This document shows positions 1 through 11,288 of a DNA stretch of 64,000 nucleotides, one piece after another (position 1 is the first letter of the stretch; every line of letters starts with the position of its first letter). The stretch spans positions 1 to 64,000 of the forward strand of contig JAKSZP010007915.1 of NCBI GenBank assembly GCA_022478985.1, in the 5' to 3' direction. Position numbers and translations under genes: made by a program. The notes beneath the pieces were generated by a model. The model did no database searches. It worked only from the letters and a program-made list of their open reading frames with translations, and was not told the DNA's origin. Source of the DNA: Massospora cicadina. Its lineage: Eukaryota > Entomophthoromycota > Entomophthoromycetes > Entomophthorales > Entomophthoraceae.

Positions 1-1451
1 GGCCATACGGCCCTAAACCACCATTCATTGTCTTGAACTTGCTCTATGTCACTGGCCAGTCCATTCTGTGTCACTGTCCAATCCCTTACCTAGTGTTTAT
101 TTTTGCACGGGTTTTTTATATTTAGGGTTTGCATAAAATTTTCCTCTCATGGCTCATGGTGGTTCAGTGTGGTGCGCTGATTGAATTCATTGGTTTCAGG
201 GTAAAAATTTAGAGAATTGGGACCCAAATTTACGCCCATTGTGAAACTAAGTTGTTCTGCTAAGTTCTCTTGATTGATACCACTTGGTGATTCAGTTAAA
301 TTGTTGAGAAAATTTTCAGCTTGGGCATTCTGCTCTGATTGGGTGGCTTAGTTAATTTCCTCCATGTCCTTCTTGGCTTGGGAATTTTGTTCTGATTGGT
401 TGGCTCAGTTGATCTCCTCTATGCCCTCCTAAATTTGGCTGGGGTCGATGGAGGAGGCCACAAGTGATGCAGCCTTGGACGCTGCTTGCTTGTGAGTCTT
501 CTGTACCATTTTGCATAGTTTGGGTGATACTGGGTCTATGAGGATATATTGCCCATCCTCTCCCCAGAGGAAGGCATAGTTGCTGTTGATTATTTTGTTG
601 ATGGTTTCACCATCTTCATCCATGGCGTCATCACAGAAGTCTTGGGCCAAAATGCCCTCCATCATGGGGCATGCATGTTCCTTATAGCCCAACGCGGTGC
701 AAGGGTTGCAGACAGGCGGTGCACATTCCGTTGTGATGCAGAATGGCCTCAACACCACCCCATCTGGGAGGTGAAGCACCGCTGTGAATGGTATTTTTTA
801 AGGTCTGCAGCTACATAAGGGACTGGGTTGATCATGGTGATTGCCTTTCATGTGCACAGGTTCAGCATCAGGTGGAACTGCTGTGATTTGAGTTGCTTAA
901 TTTGCCCGTAGCTTTGGAGTACATTTTGGAGCTCTTCCTCGATGAACTTTTGGGGAAGGTTAGTAGGAAGCAAGTCGAAGGAGATTAACAAAGTGTTCAC
1001 TTTGTTCCATCTGGTGTGTGCAGTGTGAACAATTCATTTGCCCTTGGGGAGGGCAATTTTGACACAGACTTTTGTGGTGGCATCTGCATCTTCTTTATTT
1101 CAAAGCCCAAATCAATCCAGCTGCAGTGGATGATATGAGTGGTAATGTACATTGTGTGGGGAAAAGGGAGGCCTGTGCCTCATACAATTTCTCCAACAGA
1201 GTTGGAGATTCAACTCCTAGGAAAAGTTGGAGCCAGTGCTCTACCTTCGATAGGGATTGGGTATATTGGATTTCCATGTATATTTTTTTTGGTAAACTCC
1301 ACAAACCTGAATGGAGTCAGAGTTTGTGGTTTCTTGGTAACATTGGTTCCAGTCCACCTCCAGGGCGTTTTTTGCCCTTCAGAGCACCATTTTGTTCATT
1401 GCCTGATACAGCTTTCACCCAGTCTAATTGGGATTTGTTGAAATCGCCCAT
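1..1451 (-). pseudogene. LINE-E ORF1 (gag-like RNA-binding protein), partial and decayed
   Basis: This is the 5' part of a non-LTR retrotransposon read leftwards; its ORF2 would lie beyond the left edge. The start is taken at the ATG at 1451 in a GAGAAATGG context. The first segment (1451 to 1095) is open apart from one TGA. The rest continues in other frames, notably 779-429. That segment carries a knuckle-like array at 669-710, C-x2-C-x4-Y-x4-C, in which the usual histidine is tyrosine. The residues around it (the KEHACP stretch) match the knuckle of LINE-A and LINE-B further along the window, which is how I assign it. In this family ORF1 binds the element RNA. It differs enough from A and B to be another subfamily. 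Confidence 0.72.
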
Positions 1452-1875
1452 TTCTCCTGTGTGATTATCAAAAATTGCTGGTCAAATTTTATTGTAATGA
1501 CTAATGTTATTATTATGGAATAGAAAAGCCATAGTTATTATTTATGCTATAATAGCCTTAATTTAACTAGTCATAAAGGTTTTATGGCAGCAATATAAAT
1601 TTACCAACTTTTGTGAACAAATGAGTTAAGGATCACCAACCATAAAATCATTCAAAGGGCTAAGACATTATATTACAAATGTAAACCAAATATAAGTATG
1701 TCATTTTCATGTAAGTCACTTTAAAAATTTATTTAATGCTTATCATGGTATATACATTGTATAAAACTATTGAATTATATATTTGTGGCTCAAAAGAGCA
1801 CCTTATCTTTAGAAAGCTTGGTATAGCCTTACTTCAACTATACAATGTTGGCCCCATTAGTTGCATATTTTTTAG
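1452..1875. other. AT-rich sequence 5' of LINE-E, no gene seen
   Basis: This stretch should contain the 5' UTR of LINE-E just above 1451 and then flanking DNA. It is AT-rich with stops in all frames. I see no duplicated target site or other structure. Confidence 0.4.
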
Positions 1876-2283
1876 CTTATTAGATTAGAGTATGATCTAT
1901 CTGATAGAAGTGAGGGAGCTATCAATAGCTATTTAGAATTTCCCCATTTGTGCATTGATTATCCTGATACCAATGGTATAAAGCTTCCACTAAAACAAGT
2001 TAATTACAACTTGGTTTGTATTCCCCCAACTTTACCCCTACTGCAGAGAATTTTTTCACAAAACCATACCCCAGCTTTTATCTATGCTTTAGCCAAGACC
2101 AGCCCACTAGTTTTGGGTTCAAATGGAAGGCCTTGGTCCATTACAGTTCATCTCTGGAAAAGATGTGCAACTAAACAACAAATTAGCCAAACAATCAAGT
2201 CTAAATTTAACTTCTAAAGTATGATAGACATGGTCACTCAGGATGAAATGGAACAGATATTAAGAAGAGCTCTATTTATTTAA
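1876..2283 (+). other. Unrecognised open frame with one internal stop
   Basis: The frame is open from just after a TAG at 1873 to a TAA at 2215-2217. It then resumes in the same frame to 2283, giving about 136 codons with a single interruption in a neighbourhood where other frames close quickly. There is no ATG near the 5' end, so it is a fragment, a downstream exon or chance. The product is mixed polar and hydrophobic, with no domain I recognise and no resemblance to the gag or pol proteins elsewhere in the window. Confidence 0.3.
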
Positions 2284-3167
2284 CATAAGCATGACAATAC
2301 CCCAAGAAGAGATCCTTAGCCTGTTGGTTTAAATTACATCTTATTAAAATCTTGTGTGATGGTAAGCACCATACTAGTTAACAGCAACATGGTATCCACC
2401 AGAGTGGGTGCACAACGTCGCAATGGCCTTGTCAAAGTCGGATGTATATTACATCTAGATGGTAATTTTTTACTTTATATAAACAACTTATAATTTGAGT
2501 GTATTAAATTAATAAACTTATAGACTTTTATTAAGTAGATGACTAAGTTAAAAACAAAGACTGGATCCTTTATATAATGTTGTAAGGCTTGGTCACTACC
2601 AACCTTTTAAATTCAAGCACCTAATTGTAATTATCTAAGACTTCTAAGATTTCACTGAACCCTTAAAGTCCCATTATATAGATGCTTATTGGGTACTTGA
2701 GGTGTTATGGCAACCTTTTTAACCCTTTTTTAGGCAAATCATTGAATTAGATAGACTTGAATTATGTTTTCTTAGAGAATCTCCTGGGAGTCAATCATTC
2801 ATGAAAATGATTACCTAAAGTTTAGAACCACCAATCTATGATCATTTAAGCTCTCAGTATTGACCTATTTTTTTCAAAATTTTATTGTGGAAAACTAGGG
2901 CAGTTTGGTGGTCTGGAAGTATCTTAATCCTGTCACATTATCCCCTTCAGAGGAAAGCTCTACCAAACATATGGCATGAAAAGTAAAGACTTTTGCTTCT
3001 ATTAAGGGTACTCAAATACCCACAATAACACCCATAGTCCATAGGGCATTGCCTTTCTGAGGTTCAAGAAATATGATCCACTGGGTAATAGGTAGGGAAG
3101 TATTGATTGAAAAAACCTTGTCCCACCTCAGATATTAAGCTGAGCACTTGCAGCAGCCTTGCTAATA
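2284..3167. other. Unassigned AT-rich DNA
   Basis: I find no long ORF, LTR boundary, RNA gene or repeat unit here. It lies between the fragment ending at 2283 and the minus-strand ORF at 3168-3488. Confidence 0.4.
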
Positions 3168-3488
3168 TCACTTGGTGAATATGGAGCTACTATCATTAAT
3201 CATGGGCAGCTGCACCTGAAGCTTTTGAATATGATCAGGTCTGAGGTTAAAATTGGCCTGTAGGCGCTCTTGATAATGTTGGGGTATCAATGGCATATCC
3301 CCAATCCTGACTCCACCAGCATTTTCCCTATTTTCTATTCTGTTGTGAGCCTTCTCCATCCTGACTTTAGCTACTCGGAGTATGTCAGAGTTGTAGGAGC
3401 TTGTATAAAGACCTGGGTCAGCTGAAGCATGTTCATAGGTAGAAGGCTGGTATGGCAGTTCCTTGGGGTGTTTTTCTTGGTTTCCCAA
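3168..3488 (-). CDS. Hypothetical 106-codon ORF, possibly a gene fragment
   Basis: This is an uninterrupted minus-strand ORF ending just outside the Gx left LTR. The product is hydrophilic, with a basic, charged central stretch (residues about 40-65, rich in R, K, E and N) and a C-terminal part rich in Q, L and P. The reading may continue upstream in a shifted frame to about 3528, where the LTR starts, so Gx may have cut a longer gene. I recognise no family. It could be a host exon or the tail of an undetected older element. Confidence 0.3.
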   Translation of the reverse strand: MGNQEKHPKELPYQPSTYEHASADPGLYTSSYNSDILRVAKVRMEKAHNRIENRENAGGVRIGDMPLIPQHYQERLQANFNLRPDHIQKLQVQLPMINDSSSIFTK

Positions 3489-3528
3489 TTTTCGGATGGT
3501 AGTATTAAAACACCAGTGATATAGCTAT

Positions 3529-4248
3529 TGCCAAATTGGCCCACTCTCTCATAGGGTGCTGATGTTTGGGGTTGAGCCAATGACAATAAATCTTTGTTTA
3601 TTCACAGGGTGAAACAACAGGAAAATTGGAGCGTCTACTTCTTATGTACATGAGACTTTTCTCATGTGTCCAAGAATATCCAACCATGTTTAAGCCTTAG
3701 AATTTTTACAAAATGGGGCTCGTCCAGAGCACATTAGAACTCTCTCAACCTCTACTGACAACAGAAAGGCCAAGTGAAACTTATAAAAGTATAACTACAA
3801 TAGGCGTTATTAGCATTTAATAAAAGTTACAATAGTAAAGGCAGGCTCCTGTGAAAGGCGTTACTTTATTGAGATGACCATAAAAGTATATATAGTATTA
3901 TGAATTTATGGTGGCTAAAGTAGGACTTTTTTATAACATACCAAGTTTTTATAATATTGTGATTAGCATTTGCTACTTGGTTTCAAGCCAAAAAAGACCC
4001 TTTATTTGACCCTCTAGGAACCTCTGGGCTTCTTTCATATATTGTATATGGCTTTGTCCTGCTTTTGACCATGTGGTTGATGCTCTTTTTGATCCTGGTG
4101 TTCTAATGACCCTTGTGGCTATTGTGGATGCTTGGGTACACTGGAAGTCTTAATTGCTGGAGCTTATACAAATTAATTTAATTACAATTTTGGCAGCATT
4201 AACTAAGCTCAGGTTTGTACAATACTAAGGAAACTCTCATTGAATGGG
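3529..4248 (-). repeat. Gx left (3') LTR, first piece
   Basis: The start is placed at the TG at 3529 because alignment with the right LTR at about 24595 begins there; the right copy reads AG instead of TG. The piece ends where G1 enters at 4249. The LTR resumes at 10200, so the rebuilt LTR would be about 1.8 kb. Confidence 0.7.
4244..4248. repeat. Target-site duplication of G1 (left copy), ATGGG
   Basis: Five bases flank G1 on the left (ATGGG), and 10200-10204 on the right reads ATGTG. The four-of-five match, plus continuity of Gx LTR homology across the gap, supports insertion of G1 here. Confidence 0.65.
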
Positions 4249-4703
4249 TTTTAACTTTAGGCGGCTCCAGTTGATTCCGCCAAACTGGTTACACAGGGTA
4301 AAGCCCACTAAGCAGTGGATAAGCAATATGAGGATTATTGATCTTTGATAAATAATAATAATAGATTCCTTAATAGGGAGCTATTGCCCCAACTTTACCA
4401 ATTTATTTAATATATATACTATCAGCTACTCTGTTAATTCTTCCCTATACTTTTACTTCTTCAAAAACCTTGTCTCCTCTTTCACACATTCAACTATTAA
4501 TACTCAGTATTCCTAGTCAGTTTCAACCCTTCCGCTTAGTTATCTCTATTTGCTACAAATTTAGGGTTTTAATACTATCATTGAGGCTTCAGCGAAATTT
4601 CCACAATTTGCTGAGCTAATATTACTTCAATCGATTCAATACCCTCATAAATAAGATCCGCAGGATATGTGACATATTGTTCAGTCATACCAATTTCTTG
4701 ACA
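4249..4703 (-). repeat. G1 3' LTR
   Basis: This 455 bp piece aligns along its whole length with 9752-10199. Its right edge ends in TTGACA, matching ATGACA in the other copy. On the minus strand the LTR begins with TGTCAAGAA. The left end has TT where the other copy has TG. Confidence 0.85.
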
Positions 4704-4717
4704 TTACCCCCCTTGAC
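4704..4717 (-). promoter_or_regulatory. G1 polypurine tract
   Basis: Read on the minus strand this is a purine run with six consecutive G, directly upstream of the TGTCAAG start of the 3' LTR. That is the expected position for the plus-strand DNA primer. Confidence 0.75.
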
Positions 4718-6060
4718 TGGATGATAAGCTCATATTTCTTGTATGCCCAAAGGAACTTTGCATGTACTAGGTTGATAATCTGACCACCTGCGGGTTCCTT
4801 GATAAAGTAGGCATTAACACCAGTCTTCTCAATTATCTCAAATGGTCCAACTCATATGCTGGCAACCTTGCTCCTTCTTACAAACCCATGTTAATCATGG
4901 AACAAGAAAAGATCTCCTACCACGAACTGTGGGAGGTTGTTGCATCTACATTGGTCAAGCGCTTGATCCTAAGCCTACCTAGCTAAACTAGTGGAATATA
5001 CTTCAGTTTGGAATTATACCAGCATGTCTGTTAAGTTAGTTAAATAGCGCTGGGCTCAACTCCGCCGGTATCCTCCACACAGGAATAAAGCAAGAACAGA
5101 AAAGAAGATTGCCTTCCATAAAGTAATTGTAAGGGACTTTTCCACATTGATGAATGAATCTAATATTGTATGCAAAGATGATGGTGGATTGAAGGGTACT
5201 CCAGTCAGCGGGCCATTAATTTACAAGCTTACAAAGAATGTTCACCAAGCTGTCATTGACTCGTTCAACATTCCATTAGATTTGGGGTGGTAAGGGGTAG
5301 TTAAGACCCCATGGATGGCCATCAAGCTGTTCAACTTAGGAAGGACATGCGACGTGAAATTTGTTTATTATCTGTGAGAATAAACTACGGTCAGCCATGT
5401 TGCTGTATGATGCACTCCATAATGAACTTGGTGACACTTTCAGCTCCTAAGTCCATGATCGCTCTTACTTCCACCCACTTGGTCAAATGATCTATGGCTA
5501 CGAGGATATACATGGAGCGGTTTGCATACATCGCCAGAGGACCCACCACATCAAGGAAAACAGTGTGCCATGCAAAACGAGTCTTAACCAGCTAATAGGT
5601 AGTTTTATTGTGGAAAGGTTTCTCTAATTGACACAGGTGACAACAAGCAACCTTCTCAAGAACATCCTAGTGCATGCTCTCCCAATAGTAACGTGGTCAC
5701 AAAAACTTCAATGTCACCGCAACCTTTCATAACCTACCAACCTTGTGTGCATCCAAAATAATCGCTGGCCTGAAAGAGAGTTTTAGTAACTTGGCATCGC
5801 TTCTCCAAACTTCTTATATAGTTACTCATTGCGCAAGAAGGTGTCATAGCAAAGCCCGTCTAACACTTTGATTACATGTGGCAGCTCATCGTGGTATTGT
5901 CCATAATCATCTTTGCATATACTATGTACACCAAATCTACTATAATGGCGACAGTTGGTAATCATGACAGACAGTCCGCATTTTGTTGTTTTGCCCTTGG
6001 CTGGTGTACAATCTGGAAGTCACATGCTTGGAGCTTTAGGGCCCATTGAACAAGCTGCCC
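4718..6060 (-). pseudogene. G1 integrase
   Basis: The integrase core is readable on the minus strand around 5440-5600: a DVVGPL motif with the first catalytic Asp, followed by an IDHLTKWVE motif. Nearer the LTR (about 4715-4870) a G-P-F motif is followed by a segment ending in NAYFIKE, the usual C-terminal module of gypsy integrases. Many stops and frameshifts separate these parts. The reading reaches almost to the polypurine tract, so this element has no extra gene after integrase. Confidence 0.65.
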
Positions 6061-7330
6061 TTAAGGTTTCCACAGATTCTGCAGCAACCACTAGGATGTA
6101 TGATCTGTGACTACTTTGATTTAACCCCGCGGAGGTAGACCTGGAACTGTTTATATGCATCTATTACTACTAAGCACTCCCACTTGGTCATGTTGTAATT
6201 CCGTTTAGGGCATGTTAAGCTTTGACTACAAAATACGACAGGATGCTCCACACTATCATCATCCTTCTGGGATAATAATGCCCCTATGGCGGAAAGTGAA
6301 GCATCCATTTTCACAATAAATTCCTTTTTAAAATTAGGGTATTGCAAAATGGGCGCGCTAGCAAACGTGGTTTGTAAGACATAAAAAGCGCTTTGACAAC
6401 GGTCTGTCCAGTTAAAGGTGGCGTTTTTTTTAATAACGCAAAGAATGGATCCCCAATACAGCTGAAATTGGGTTGAACCACGGGTAGTAGCCAACCATCC
6501 CAAAAACATCAGAATATTCTTATTACCTGGTTGAGTCATCTTGCATATAGCTTCCCCCTTTGCTGACTGAGTGCTAAGCACTTTTGATTCTACCACAAAC
6601 CCAAGATATTCTAATTGCTCCTTAAAAGGTGGACTTTCAAGGCAAATTTTTATGTTGGCATCAGCAAGGCAGCGGAACACTTGTTCCAAGTGATCAAGAT
6701 GCTTAATGAACTTCCAAAAGAACACATTGATATTTTCAAAATAGACTAGAATGCAAGACAGCTTTGGGTACCTAAGATAATGTCCATAGCCAGCTGGAAT
6801 GTAACCAGGGTGTTGCACAAACCCTGTGGCATAAGTTTAGGCTGAAACAACCTTTTAAAGGAGATAATAGCGCATTTCTCCCATTTTAACGTTGGAAATT
6901 TGATTTTTCCATTATCCTAATATCAAATCCATGGTTGATAAATAGTTGGCACCACCCAGCCAATCCAGAGAATTGTCAATTCGTGGAAGAGCATATAATT
7001 TTTTTTGTGATATGATTAAGCTTCCAGTAGTCAATTACTACTCTATTAGTGCCATCTTTTTTCTTAACTTTCAACACAGGGGACACTCAATGGCTCTTCA
7101 ATGGCTCTAACATTCCCTGTTTACCCAATTTATCTATCTCCTTGAGTACAACTTCTTCCACCACCTTTGAGCAATGTATAGGCTGTGACTAAATGGGAGT
7201 ATGATCTCCTGTGTCAAATGATGCACAATTTCATATGCACATCCCAAGTAATGGTTGTCAGATGCAAAGATGCCTTGGTGTTTTTCAAACAGATCCATCA
7301 ACATGTCCTTCTGGTCCTCCAACAGGTAGT
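6061..7330 (-). pseudogene. G1 reverse transcriptase and RNase H
   Basis: The N-terminal RT region is at 7322-7134. The C-terminal RT and RNase H form a 235-codon ORF at 6818-6111. In that ORF the expected Y-x-D-D catalytic box reads YFEN. It is followed by the HLDHLEQVFRCL helix, the YLGFVVE motif, the MDASLSAIGALLSQ stretch that matches the RNase H Asp motif, and the NYNMTKWECL segment. The YFEN box is shared in kind with G5 (YLEN), so it may be a property of the family rather than damage to this copy alone. The 6819-7133 stretch between the two ORFs is shifted or stopped. Confidence 0.8.
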
Positions 7331-7816
7331 TAGATCCTCACGCAGAACCACTCTCATTATGCTGGATGAGGTTTTTAAAGATAGCATGAGGTCTTCCCAA
7401 GAACAAAATTAAGTATACAGTGGACCTCATCAATAGGAATCAGATGCAGATAAGCTACTACTTGGTGACTTTGAACCTTCATAGATTCCTTCTGCAGGCT
7501 TTATATAAACGCCCTCACTTCCCCCTGCCCAGATAACAGGAGCCCAGGAGGTACATGGGGTTCTAGCCGTGATCATTGGTAGGTCGTATATTTTACCTGT
7601 AAAGCCCTTCAGGGATGTCTATTTTGAGCTCCATCCCTATTATAAATGATGCTCAGAAGGTATATTCAAAGCACTTGCAGCCCATAGCGGAAAAGTATTA
7701 TACTCATAAATATGGTTAGAAAGAGCTCAGGTCCTCCGCTTCATCCACCAATATTGTACAGGAACCACACCATCGCTATACACAAGATTAATTTGACTGG
7801 AGTGGGTTGGGTCTTC
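7331..7816 (-). pseudogene. G1 pol linker between protease and RT, no clear frame
   Basis: By position this joins protease to RT. I see no long reading frame on the minus strand; plus-strand ORFs here look like chance or shadows. Confidence 0.35.
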
Positions 7817-8140
7817 TTAGACTCCATTGGAGGCAAAATAGATGGAAATCCGTTGTCCCAAAATATTATATGTTCCCTCCGCCATATCAATCACTGCACC
7901 AAATTTCTGCATGAGCGTGGCCCCAATCAACATGTTGTAGTATTTATTAAGCAACACCACTGTCAGAGCGTATGCCCCTATTGAACTGAACCTCAGAGGC
8001 AACGTGCTATAAGCGTCCTCTAACACAGTGCTCTGTGTCCCCGCAGTCACATACACTACACTGTGTTCCACATCAGGCTTCAGCAAAAGCCTAGCCATGA
8101 GCTTGGTGGATATAATATTTATGGGAGCACAGTATCTATA
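7817..8140 (-). pseudogene. G1 retroviral-type aspartic protease
   Basis: The ORF at 8098-7817 matches the protease region of G5: a VVYVTAGTQSTV stretch, then NMLIGATLMQKFGAV, the usual flap and C-terminal signature. The catalytic motif lies just upstream at about 8131-8136, where D-T is followed by V-L instead of G-A, and a frameshift follows. With the catalytic glycine gone the enzyme should be dead. Its role would be to cut the Gag-Pol polyprotein. Confidence 0.7.
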
Positions 8141-8480
8141 ATTGTTTGGATTTTTGTGTTCTGAATAAAAATATCACAATATGTACACTCCAAATAAGAT
8201 GAACCATTGGTGTTTAAATACGAACATCCAAGGGCTTTTGGGTATCCAGAAAAGTGATAATACTGACACCTACTTGAAAATACTCCTGGGCAATTTTCTC
8301 TACTAGAATCGCCACGTTCACCCCCTCTAGGGTTGCAATGTATATTGAGGGTCTGACTTCAACTATACCATTCTGCCCAAGGATTTGCCAGGTGTACAAT
8401 TTTTGTACAGCTCATGGAACTACAATTCCGCATTATTGGGTCTATCCCTCTGTTTGAGGCCAAATATAGTAGGGTATTTG
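8141..8480 (-). pseudogene. G1 gag-protease junction, decayed
   Basis: This is positioned between the gag knuckle and the protease. Only a short minus-strand ORF (8399-8214) remains, with no recognisable motif. Confidence 0.3.
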
Positions 8481-9732
8481 TTAATATAATGAATCATCAG
8501 GGTGAGTACTGGGACCAAAACAAAGTGAATTATTGGAATCATCAGGAACAAATAAGTTTGAATTAATTGAATTAGAGCGTCCCATCTCTACTCCACTTGA
8601 TCTTTCCCTGTTCACTTGGGGTAAATGGTGCTGCATGGACATTCTTTTTGCCCAGACAGCTAGCTGCATAATGGCCTCTTTGGACACACAAAAAACACAC
8701 ATTTGTAAACGGCACTTGTCTCTGTATCACACCCACAGGTCCAGGTTGGAAATCAAATGATGTATTGTAATTCAGCTGATGACAAGCTGGTTGAGTATAA
8801 TGGGGACGGAAAAGAACCTTCAGCTTGGTAAGTGGATGAGGATTACCCAATGGATTATACCCAAGTCGTTGGTGCCATTTCCCAATGGCAATTCAGTATC
8901 AGTTGATGGAGCTTTCTGTTCCACATTGGGGGCACTAAATGTGATAGTTAGATAGCATAAACAGCTAATTTTAAATACCTCTGCATTGTCTTGAAGAATA
9001 TGGTTCATAACATTATACAGTTCTCAATATTCCTTGACAGCCGCCAGCATCACTATGTCCACCTCCTCATTAATCAATATATTTTCTCCCACCAACACAT
9101 AAGCTTCAGCTGCAAACTGCTCCGCAAACTCCACCAATGACACATTCTATAAAACTGTATAGTCAAAAACTCTGCCTTGCGCTGTGCCATTTTTGCCACA
9201 TTCCAAAACAGGCAGATTACAGTCTCCTTCACCTATTGATATGTTACGGTAATACACTTAAGGTAACATGTGACCTGGTCAGCACTCTTGACATCCAGAG
9301 AAAATAACAAATTTTAGCTTTCTGCAAATTGGAAGCCCCTTCTACTGCAAATTAAACCACTCAAAAAATCAAGGTATGTTTCCATTGTGGTTAAATAGGG
9401 AAATCTTGTCAGTACAGACCCCTTCCTCCCCAGCACAACAATTTCTTTTACGCTCTGCACAGTATAGATGCTCTTTAGTGTCGCTTAACTGGTTGACAAG
9501 TTGGTTGGTTTAGCCACCCACCAGGTGCAGTTGGTGAAAGGCCTTGGCGAGCTGACTGTTAAACTTTTATTATCTCAGAAAAGCATTTTATGAGCCTGGA
9601 GAGGATATCCAAGGCAAGTTTCAGTTCCACATATTGCAATAACTCAATAAACTGGGGTAGTACTCCATCAAGGTGAGCCAGTTGCATCATGACTTTGACA
9701 AGTATAAAACTCTTAATGTGTTGATCAATGGC
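8481..9732 (-). pseudogene. G1 gag with CCHC zinc knuckle
   Basis: By position this is gag: it lies between the primer-binding site and the protease. The ORF at 8850-8572 contains an intact C-x2-C-x4-H-x4-C knuckle (CFLCVQRGHYAASC) at 8656-8697, the nucleic-acid-binding part of the capsid precursor. A proline- and tyrosine-rich stretch precedes it. The N-terminal capsid part (about 9000-9730) is full of stops. Confidence 0.7.
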
Positions 9733-9751
9733 CCCATGTAGTGAGCACCAC
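9733..9751 (-). promoter_or_regulatory. G1 primer-binding site
   Basis: On the minus strand TGGTGCTCACTACATGGGG follows the 5' LTR after one base. The same sequence marks the other gypsy elements here. It starts with TGG, complementary to a tRNA CCA end. Confidence 0.8.
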
Positions 9752-10199
9752 TGTTAACTTTTGGCTGATCTGGTTGATTTACTGAACCGGTTGCACAGGG
9801 TAAAACCCACTGAGCAACAGACAAGCGATATGAGAATTGCTGATCCTAGTTAAATAATAAATCACTAAAGGAGCAATTGCCATGACAATATCAATTTATT
9901 TAATATATAAACTAACTGCTACTCTTATATTTCTTCTCTAATCTCTTTTTTATCAGAAACCTCATCTACTCTTTCCCACCATCAACTATTAATCCTCAAT
10001 ACCCCTAGTTGGTTTCAACCCTTCCCTTAGTTATTCTCTCTTTGCTACATATTTAGGGGTTTTTGTTCTATTATCAAGGCTTTGGCGGAATTTCCTCAAT
10101 TTTCTGAGCTATTAAAAAACTTTGATTGATTCACTCGCCTCATAAATATGATCCTCAGGTTATGTGACTTATCATCCAGTCATACCAAACTTCATGACA
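9752..10199 (-). repeat. G1 5' LTR
   Basis: This is 448 bp, TG...CA on both strands, and pairs with 4249-4703. The two have many substitutions and small indels, so the insertion is old. Confidence 0.85.
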
Positions 10200-11273
10200 A
10201 TGTGATCTAATAATTCTCCTTCCATTAGCAGTCAAACCCAAGGGTATAAATGGGGTTCCTCAGAGGCGTCGTCTGCACTGTTGTGCGCATATTTTTGGAC
10301 CAAATTTATATTTCATGTCCTCTGATATCATGCTGATGAACTGGTAAATTACTTCAGTAGTCAGAGGATATATGATGCCCTATATCAAAAGCACTTTTAT
10401 TACCCTAGAAGCTCAAAAAAAGGGCTTCAGATTTATAAAAAAAACTTTTTGATCTCTGGTAATTTTAGTTTGTATTTAATCCTCACCTTGACCATTTCGA
10501 TTATTAGCACCAATAATGTCATGGTTAAGTGTCATGATTTTGGGAGTGACCAATGGGGTAAGGAGTAGATGGACTAGGCCAGAGGAGTCAATTTGGCCGC
10601 CCTCCATGGTTTTAGATAATTTGTAGATAAACGTTGGGTTAGGGTCAAGCAGGCTTAAGTTCCCCCAGGAACCTCGTGATGTGGGCCCAGACATTATAGT
10701 AACAGGGTTAAGCATCACTTGTTATAGTTAAACGATAATGGTTCTTTAATCTAATTTCCTAATGGGGATTAATTTGTTTACAAAATATTAATATTCTAAA
10801 TAATGGGAACATTCAGATAAAGTCAAAATCTCAAGTTTGTGCTTACTCAAGACAAAAACTACTATGAGTGGGGAACTCATTCTATTGGCTAGAGCTATTT
10901 CCAGGCCCAACAGATGGATTGAGGAAAAATCTGATTTTCCCTTAAACTAGTTTGGCCATGATCAACCTCTCTGGTGGTCATCTCACTTACTTTAAAGAAT
11001 CTTGGATTTACATATTTATCTACCTATACTACTTTATGTTATCCTCTATGTATAAGTCCTTATGTCAGCTTTCTGGATTTCTTTAATAAGCAAAGAAGCT
11101 TGGGGCACCATCTAGGGTGCATGTGACGCGCTTTCAGTAAAGATTTTTCCTTAGATAGCTATAGACACTCTCCTCCAGGATACTATTAATATTAAATTGG
11201 GGAATCAGGAGGGTCTCTTCCATAGGTCAAGAATTATCCCCTATAGTTGGGCATTCCCCAACATTTCCCTCAC
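10200..11273 (-). repeat. Gx left (3') LTR, second piece
   Basis: Homology with the right Gx LTR resumes right after G1: sequence around 10205-10260 aligns with about 30620-30690, and 10590-10640 with 31038-31085. The piece ends in CCCCAACA at 11273. The first five bases are the right TSD copy of G1 (ATGTG). Confidence 0.75.
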
Positions 11274-11288
11274 CAAGAAAAGACTTAG
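11274..11288 (-). promoter_or_regulatory. Gx polypurine tract
   Basis: On the minus strand this reads GGTGAGGGAAA, directly before the LTR start TGTTGGGG. It is less pure than that of G1 or G3 but in the right place. Confidence 0.55.

Larger units (their letters stand above)
4249..10199 (-). mobile_element. G1: Ty3/gypsy retrotransposon, complete but decayed
   Basis: G1 is about 5.95 kb, minus strand. It has two similar LTRs (4249-4703 and 9752-10199), a polypurine tract, a primer-binding site and the order gag, protease, RT, RNase H, integrase. It lies inside the left LTR of Gx with a degenerate 5 bp TSD. Its protease and RT resemble those of G5 at the right edge, so the two are one family. 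The reading frames are broken throughout. Confidence 0.85.

Noticed and set aside
1072..1464. 130-codon plus-strand ORF
   Set aside because: It covers the start of LINE-E ORF1 on the other strand, which has a sensible ATG and family resemblance; the plus frame has none.
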